Source: Candidatus Desantisiibacteriota bacterium (GTDB lineage Bacteria; JACRDZ01). From it: a stretch of 10,694 nt of DNA. The stretch is from NCBI GenBank assembly GCA_016209155.1, contig JACQWU010000340.1, positions 1 through 10,694 of the forward strand, read 5' to 3'. The notes beneath the pieces are model-generated. The model had not been told where the DNA came from. It did not search any database and saw only the letters and a list, made by a program, of their open reading frames with translations. Below, one piece after another: positions 7,233 through 10,694 of the stretch. Position 1 is the stretch's first letter; every line of letters starts with the position of its first letter. Made by a program: the position numbers and the translations under genes.

Positions 7233-7649
7233 GTTACTTTTATCACGGTTATTCACGTAATTGTTGCTATATGTTTAGTTTTATTAATTCTCATTCAGAC
7301 TACAAAGAGTGATGCTACAGCTTTTCTGGGAGGCGGTAGTTCTTCCGATATTTTTGGCGGAAAAGGACCATTGAGTTTTATAACAAAAACCACCGCAGTA
7401 TTAGCTATTGTATTTTTTCTTACATCTACTTATCTGGCAATTGCTCAGGATCACAAAAAAAGATCTATTATTCAGAATGTGCAATTTCCGGAACGTCCTG
7501 TTGCTGCTTCCAAATCTGTTCCTGCTTCCAAACCTTTTATCCCTGACAATAAAATAAATGCAACAGAGACTCAACCAACTACTCCGGTTCAAGCTCCGGT
7601 AAAAGCAACGGTTGATAATAATGCAACTGGAAATACGGGGAAGAAATAA
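7230..7649 (+). CDS. secG: SecG, preprotein translocase subunit
   Basis: From TTG 7230 the product is 139 residues. The start is set by AGGAG 8 nt upstream; the ATG at 7203 would add nine residues (MHIKKGENI) with no ribosome site of its own. The family pattern is clear: transmembrane helix 1 (VTFITVIHVIVAICLVLLIL), the conserved IQTTKSD and glycine-rich loop (AFLGGGSSSDIFGGKGP), then helix 2 (TAVLAIVFFLTSTYLAI). SecG is the small membrane subunit of SecYEG that stimulates SecA-driven export. A Pro/Thr/Ala-rich tail of about 50 residues extends beyond the core, longer than in E. coli, and is probably disordered. The gene lies 55 bp after the protease stop with its own consensus promoter, and ends before a probable hairpin terminator. 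No tpiA neighbour, often seen beside secG, is present in this window. Confidence 0.92.
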   Translation: MVTFITVIHVIVAICLVLLILIQTTKSDATAFLGGGSSSDIFGGKGPLSFITKTTAVLAIVFFLTSTYLAIAQDHKKRSIIQNVQFPERPVAASKSVPASKPFIPDNKINATETQPTTPVQAPVKATVDNNATGNTGKK

Positions 7650-7651
7650 AA

Positions 7652-7686
7652 TTCAGGTGGTTAGACTGAAGGTGGAAGGCTTTTAG
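7652..7686 (+). repeat. Dispersed intergenic repeat, copy 2
   Basis: This is the partner of 2548-2582 (31 of 35 identical, opposite orientation). In this copy the element is fully palindromic: its AGACTGAAGG is matched downstream by CCTTCAGTCT (7719-7728). The two copies bracket exactly the protease and secG genes, about 5.1 kb. Confidence 0.75.
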
Positions 7687-7751
7687 TTTTGATTTATGTA
7701 TTACATGATAGCTACTATCCTTCAGTCTTCAGTCTAAACACCTAATTTTTT
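7655..7751. terminator. Long hairpin between convergent genes, probable bidirectional terminator
   Basis: The left arm 7655-7670 pairs with 7728-7743 at 15 of 16 positions (AGGTGGTTAGACTGAA with TTCAGTCTAAACACCT). Because TTCAGTC is tandemly doubled at 7721-7734, a second register is possible in which AGACTGAAGG (7663-7672) pairs perfectly with CCTTCAGTCT (7719-7728). Six T residues (7746-7751) follow on the plus strand, ending secG transcripts. On the minus strand the hairpin is followed by TTTTATTT, which could end the lipoprotein transcript. The loop of about 50 nt is long for a classical terminator. Confidence 0.5.
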
Positions 7752-10458
7752 AATTAAACATTGGAAGGTATTTTTCCCAGTACGGAGTATCTATTTTTAG
7801 AATTTCTTTATTAGTGACTATCCATTTTTGTCCTGTTTTATTTATTTTTATTAACCTTACAGGAGAAGATTCAAGTCCGTTTGAGGAATCATATTTTATG
7901 TCCCAGTTATTATTATAGTATTCTGCAAGACCGCTTGAAGTACCTGCCCAGATATGACTGTCTATCGAAAGTGCAATAGAAGTTACAGGTAAATCCGGTA
8001 TTACCGTGTTTATAAATATATTGAAAGAAGAATCATAAGAAATTTCTCCCATTCCTTTATCCGTGGCAAAATATGTATGAAAAGTATCTGAGGCTGTACT
8101 TATCATTATATCATAAACATTTTGTCCCGGTGTATCGTAGCTGATTTTTTTCCAGGTCCCTGAAGAATTAAGAACACTTATTCCATTATCAGTTCCGCAC
8201 CATATATCTCCGCTTTCTTTATCAAAATCCAGCGAATAAACAATATTCCCGGACAGTCCGCTTGATATATCATAATTGTAAAAAGTATTCTGCGGATCAA
8301 GACGGGAAAGTCCTTTATCTGTTGCTATCCAGAAGGTATCATAAATTATTTCAATATCATATATCTTATTTGATAAAAGTCCGTTATTTACGGTATATTG
8401 ACTCCATGTTGTATCATTTTCCTGCTTAAAGAATCCATTATCTGTTGCCAGGCATGGGGTGTTTGACGAGCTAAATTTTATTTTATTGATTTTTATACCA
8501 TTAATTTGATTGAAAATTTTCCATCTATTATTTTTATATTGCACAAGTCTGTCAGAAAGACCAATCCAGACATTGTTATTGTTATCAAATGCTATGTCGT
8601 TTATAGTATCTTTTCCATGTTCTTTTATCCACTGATAAGTAATCCATTTTTCTTTTTCCCGTGCTGTAAGACCGGAGGATGTGGCAAACCATAATACCCC
8701 GTTTTTGTCCTCCGAAATATTATTTATTTTTTTACCGCCTAAAAAATTGTTAAAAGAAGTATCATAAGCTGCCGCCCCGTCCCATGTGCCTATCCATGTA
8801 GTGTCATTTCCGGTAAAAAAAGAAAATATTGATTTATTTGCTGTTGTACCGGATGCCTCATAGACAAATATATCTCCAGTAGTATCAAACCACGCTCTGC
8901 CATTTCTGGTCCCTGCCCATAGACGATTATCCGGATCGATGTACAAAGCCTGAATATAATTATCCGGAAGACCGTTTGAAGTAGTGTAAATAGTCCATTT
9001 ATCCGCATAATATTTTGCAAGCCCAAGAGGTGTCCCCGCCCATATGATTCCGGTATTTGCCGCCGCAAGAGAAGTAATAATATTAACAGGTGCTGATCCG
9101 GTATTAAATTTTTTCCATGTAATACCATCAAATACGTTTAATCCTCTTTGAGTTCCGGCCCATATTTTTTTATTTACATCTATAGCAACAGCATTAACTT
9201 GATTGTTTGAAAGTCCGCTTGTTGTATCAAAATTTATCCATGTTACACCATCATAATATGATAATCCATTATCAGTTCCGCACCAGATATTATTCTGCGA
9301 AGTAATAAAAATGCACAAAATATTCTTACCTGCAAGTTCTGCCTGAAGCTGCCAGTTTAATCCTGATTTTTTTATAAGTCCGCAGTCTGTGGCTATCCAG
9401 TAATCACCATTATTATCCTGTTTTGAAGCATGAATATTATTTATACTTTTAGCAGGATTCTGTGTGTCAAGAGTTATAATATTAGTTACCTCTCCGTTTT
9501 TTATTTTTAAAGTGCATAAACCTCCGGGTGTGGCAGCCCACAGATTGTCATTTTCATCTGTAAGCAGGCTGTTAATTTTATTGCTTGGAAGTCCTGAGTT
9601 AATATCATACGTAACTCCGCCTTTATTACTGTTAAATCGTGTGATTCCGGCGCGTGTTCCGACCCAGAGATTATTATGAGAATCTGCTTCTAAAGCGTAA
9701 ATCTGGTTATCAGGCAGTAACTTTTTTGAATATGTACTCCAATTTTTACCGTTAAATTTAGCAAGCCCGTTATAAGTCCCAATCCATATATTATTATCTT
9801 TATCCAGAAGCAAGGAAAGTATTGTATTATGAGGGATTTTACTATTGTATTTCGTGTATACTGTCCATTTTTTTCCATCGAATTTATTTAATCCGGAGCC
9901 TGTTCCAATCCATAAATCATTATTATTATCTACAAGAAGACATAAAATTTCAAAGTATGAAAGTCCGTCTTTCACATTATAAGTAGTCCATGATGTCCCG
10001 TCAAATTTGCTCAATCCGCTTTCAGTTCCGCACCATACATTATTATTTTTATCAATGGCTAAAGCATACACATGGTATCCTAAAAGACCGTCTCTGGCTG
10101 TATAATTATTCCATGAATAACCGTCAAATCTGCTTAATCCGTCAAACGTCCCGATCCAGTATACCCCTTTTGAATCAATTGCCAGCGAATATACATAGTT
10201 ATCCAGAAGCCCGTCGAGTATTGTATACATTATTGAATTTGCGGAATCATATTCTATCAATCCTTTGTCAGTTCCCGCGAGGATAACAGAGTTATTCCGG
10301 GCAAAAGTAAAGAAACGGTTACCCTCTAAAATATAGTTGCCCCAGTATGATGTAGAAGTACTTTTGTTACTTATACGCCCGCAGCCTGCTATAATAAAAC
10401 ATAAAAAGAATATCAAACATGAAACTGGAACTGATTTTTTCGTTATATTTTTATTCAT
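7750..10458 (-). CDS. Lipoprotein built of 21 two-component-regulator propeller repeats
   Basis: This 902-residue protein has a lipoprotein signal peptide ending FIIAGC, with lipidated Cys26 followed by Gly. The mature part is essentially all Reg_prop (two-component propeller) blades of about 41 residues, with the core WxGTxxGLxxFDGxxW then (N)xIxxLxxDxxxN. I count 21 cores, from LAGTDKGL (59) through W101, W142, W183 and onward to W837 and W879; a few are degenerate (WIGLSDRL 631, CLATDNGF 669, YFATDKGM 796, WIVTNKEI 879). Twenty-one equals three seven-bladed propellers. In hybrid two-component sensors these propellers form the periplasmic ligand-sensing part. Here no Y_Y_Y domain, transmembrane helix or kinase follows, so function is unknown: perhaps ligand binding or a surface scaffold. 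GGAG 8 nt before the ATG supports the start. It probably shares a transcript with pgpA, 29 bp upstream. Confidence 0.9.
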   Translation of the reverse strand: MNKNITKKSVPVSCLIFFLCFIIAGCGRISNKSTSTSYWGNYILEGNRFFTFARNNSVILAGTDKGLIEYDSANSIMYTILDGLLDNYVYSLAIDSKGVYWIGTFDGLSRFDGYSWNNYTARDGLLGYHVYALAIDKNNNVWCGTESGLSKFDGTSWTTYNVKDGLSYFEILCLLVDNNNDLWIGTGSGLNKFDGKKWTVYTKYNSKIPHNTILSLLLDKDNNIWIGTYNGLAKFNGKNWSTYSKKLLPDNQIYALEADSHNNLWVGTRAGITRFNSNKGGVTYDINSGLPSNKINSLLTDENDNLWAATPGGLCTLKIKNGEVTNIITLDTQNPAKSINNIHASKQDNNGDYWIATDCGLIKKSGLNWQLQAELAGKNILCIFITSQNNIWCGTDNGLSYYDGVTWINFDTTSGLSNNQVNAVAIDVNKKIWAGTQRGLNVFDGITWKKFNTGSAPVNIITSLAAANTGIIWAGTPLGLAKYYADKWTIYTTSNGLPDNYIQALYIDPDNRLWAGTRNGRAWFDTTGDIFVYEASGTTANKSIFSFFTGNDTTWIGTWDGAAAYDTSFNNFLGGKKINNISEDKNGVLWFATSSGLTAREKEKWITYQWIKEHGKDTINDIAFDNNNNVWIGLSDRLVQYKNNRWKIFNQINGIKINKIKFSSSNTPCLATDNGFFKQENDTTWSQYTVNNGLLSNKIYDIEIIYDTFWIATDKGLSRLDPQNTFYNYDISSGLSGNIVYSLDFDKESGDIWCGTDNGISVLNSSGTWKKISYDTPGQNVYDIMISTASDTFHTYFATDKGMGEISYDSSFNIFINTVIPDLPVTSIALSIDSHIWAGTSSGLAEYYNNNWDIKYDSSNGLESSPVRLIKINKTGQKWIVTNKEILKIDTPYWEKYLPMFN
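8182..8202 (-). repeat. Exact 21-bp repeat between propeller blades (second copy 9265-9285)
   Basis: The same 21 bases occur at 8182-8202 and 9265-9285, and 15 bases of a closely similar segment recur at 10021-10035. They encode the WCGT(D/E)(N/S)G cores of blades 18, 9 and 3, the only blades with Cys after the Trp. Conservation at the DNA level suggests fairly recent blade duplication or gene conversion. Confidence 0.7.
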
Positions 10459-10466
10459 CAGAAAAT

Positions 10467-10470
10467 CTCC
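10467..10470 (-). promoter_or_regulatory. Ribosome-binding site of the propeller lipoprotein
   Basis: On the minus strand GGAG (within ACGGAGA) stands 8 nt before the ATG at 10458-10456. It lies in the 29-bp gap after the pgpA stop codon, and no promoter or terminator is visible in that gap. Confidence 0.7.
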
Positions 10471-10487
10471 GTAAGTTATTTGTAATT

Positions 10488-10694
10488 CTATTTTAAAAAG
10501 AAAATATAGCCATGCAGAACAAGACAGGCATAAATTCCCGCAGCTGCATCATCAAGCATTACCCCGTGTGCGCCCGGCAGCGATTCAATTTTATTTATCG
10601 GTAAAGGTTTTATAATATCGAAAATACGAAAAAGTACAAAACCAAAAAGGATATAAGTTACTTTATATGGTATTAAAAACATTGTGATCAGATA
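10488..10694 (-). CDS. pgpA: Phosphatidylglycerophosphatase A, C-terminal part (partial)
   Basis: The frame is open from the right edge (TAT at 10694-10692) to TAG at 10490-10488. It gives 68 residues, so the ATG at 10682 is an internal Met and not the start. The sequence shows the PgpA C-terminal signature: a hydrophobic segment, FRIFDIIKPLPI, then PGAHGVMLDDAAAGIYA with the conserved DDxxAG motif, and a final hydrophobic helix. PgpA is an inner-membrane enzyme that removes the phosphate from phosphatidylglycerophosphate to make phosphatidylglycerol. The N-terminal half lies outside the window. The gene is followed after 29 bp, on the same strand, by the propeller lipoprotein, suggesting co-transcription. 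Confidence 0.87.
   Translation of the reverse strand, partial: YLITMFLIPYKVTYILFGFVLFRIFDIIKPLPINKIESLPGAHGVMLDDAAAGIYACLVLHGYIFFLK

Noticed and set aside
8790-9131. Long open frames opposite or within the propeller gene (for example 8790-9131 minus, 9990-10286 plus)
   Set aside because: They are shadows of a repetitive coding sequence, with low-complexity products, no family resemblance and no ribosome sites.

Overview
The window is AT-rich, gene-dense bacterial DNA from a Gram-negative-type organism. Support for that comes from a lipoprotein with a clear lipobox, a very large Sec-exported multidomain protease, SecG, and PgpA. Strong AGGAG-type ribosome sites and near-consensus sigma70-like promoters are visible. 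The taxon cannot be fixed from this sequence. Kelch/PKD subtilases with a CFI-box-like C-terminus and stand-alone two-component-propeller lipoproteins are what I associate with deltaproteobacteria-like lineages and uncultured candidate phyla. I see no Bacteroidetes-type (Por) sorting tail on the protease.

Layout from left to right: (1) the last 32 codons of a plus-strand gene resembling the end of a YggX-type Fe(II)-trafficking protein, converging on (2) a minus-strand SulP anion transporter fused to STAS and cyclic-nucleotide-binding domains, with a minus-strand terminator hairpin between them. (3) A 331-bp divergent intergenic region holds candidate promoters for both flanking genes and one copy of a dispersed repeat. 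(4) A plus-strand 1461-residue exported subtilase follows. Its domains are propeptide, S8 domain with an inserted jelly-roll, IPT/TIG, six-bladed kelch propeller, four PKD domains and a CFI-box-like tail. (5) secG comes next, with a TTGACA-N16-TATAAT promoter that overlaps the last codons of the protease gene. (6) A 100-bp convergent intergenic region carries the second, inverted copy of the repeat inside a hairpin that probably ends transcription. (7) A minus-strand lipoprotein made almost entirely of 21 propeller-blade repeats follows, and 29 bp further is (8) the C-terminal part of pgpA, running off the right edge.

The genes do not form one obvious pathway. The common theme is the cell envelope: anion transport, protein export (SecG), an exported protease, a surface or periplasmic lipoprotein and phospholipid synthesis (PgpA). 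The most unusual points are the inverted repeat pair bracketing protease plus secG, the domain inserted into the protease catalytic core, the CFI-box-like tail, and a 21-blade sensor-type propeller with no output domain. I found no CRISPR array, tRNA, rRNA, transposase or recognisable defence system.
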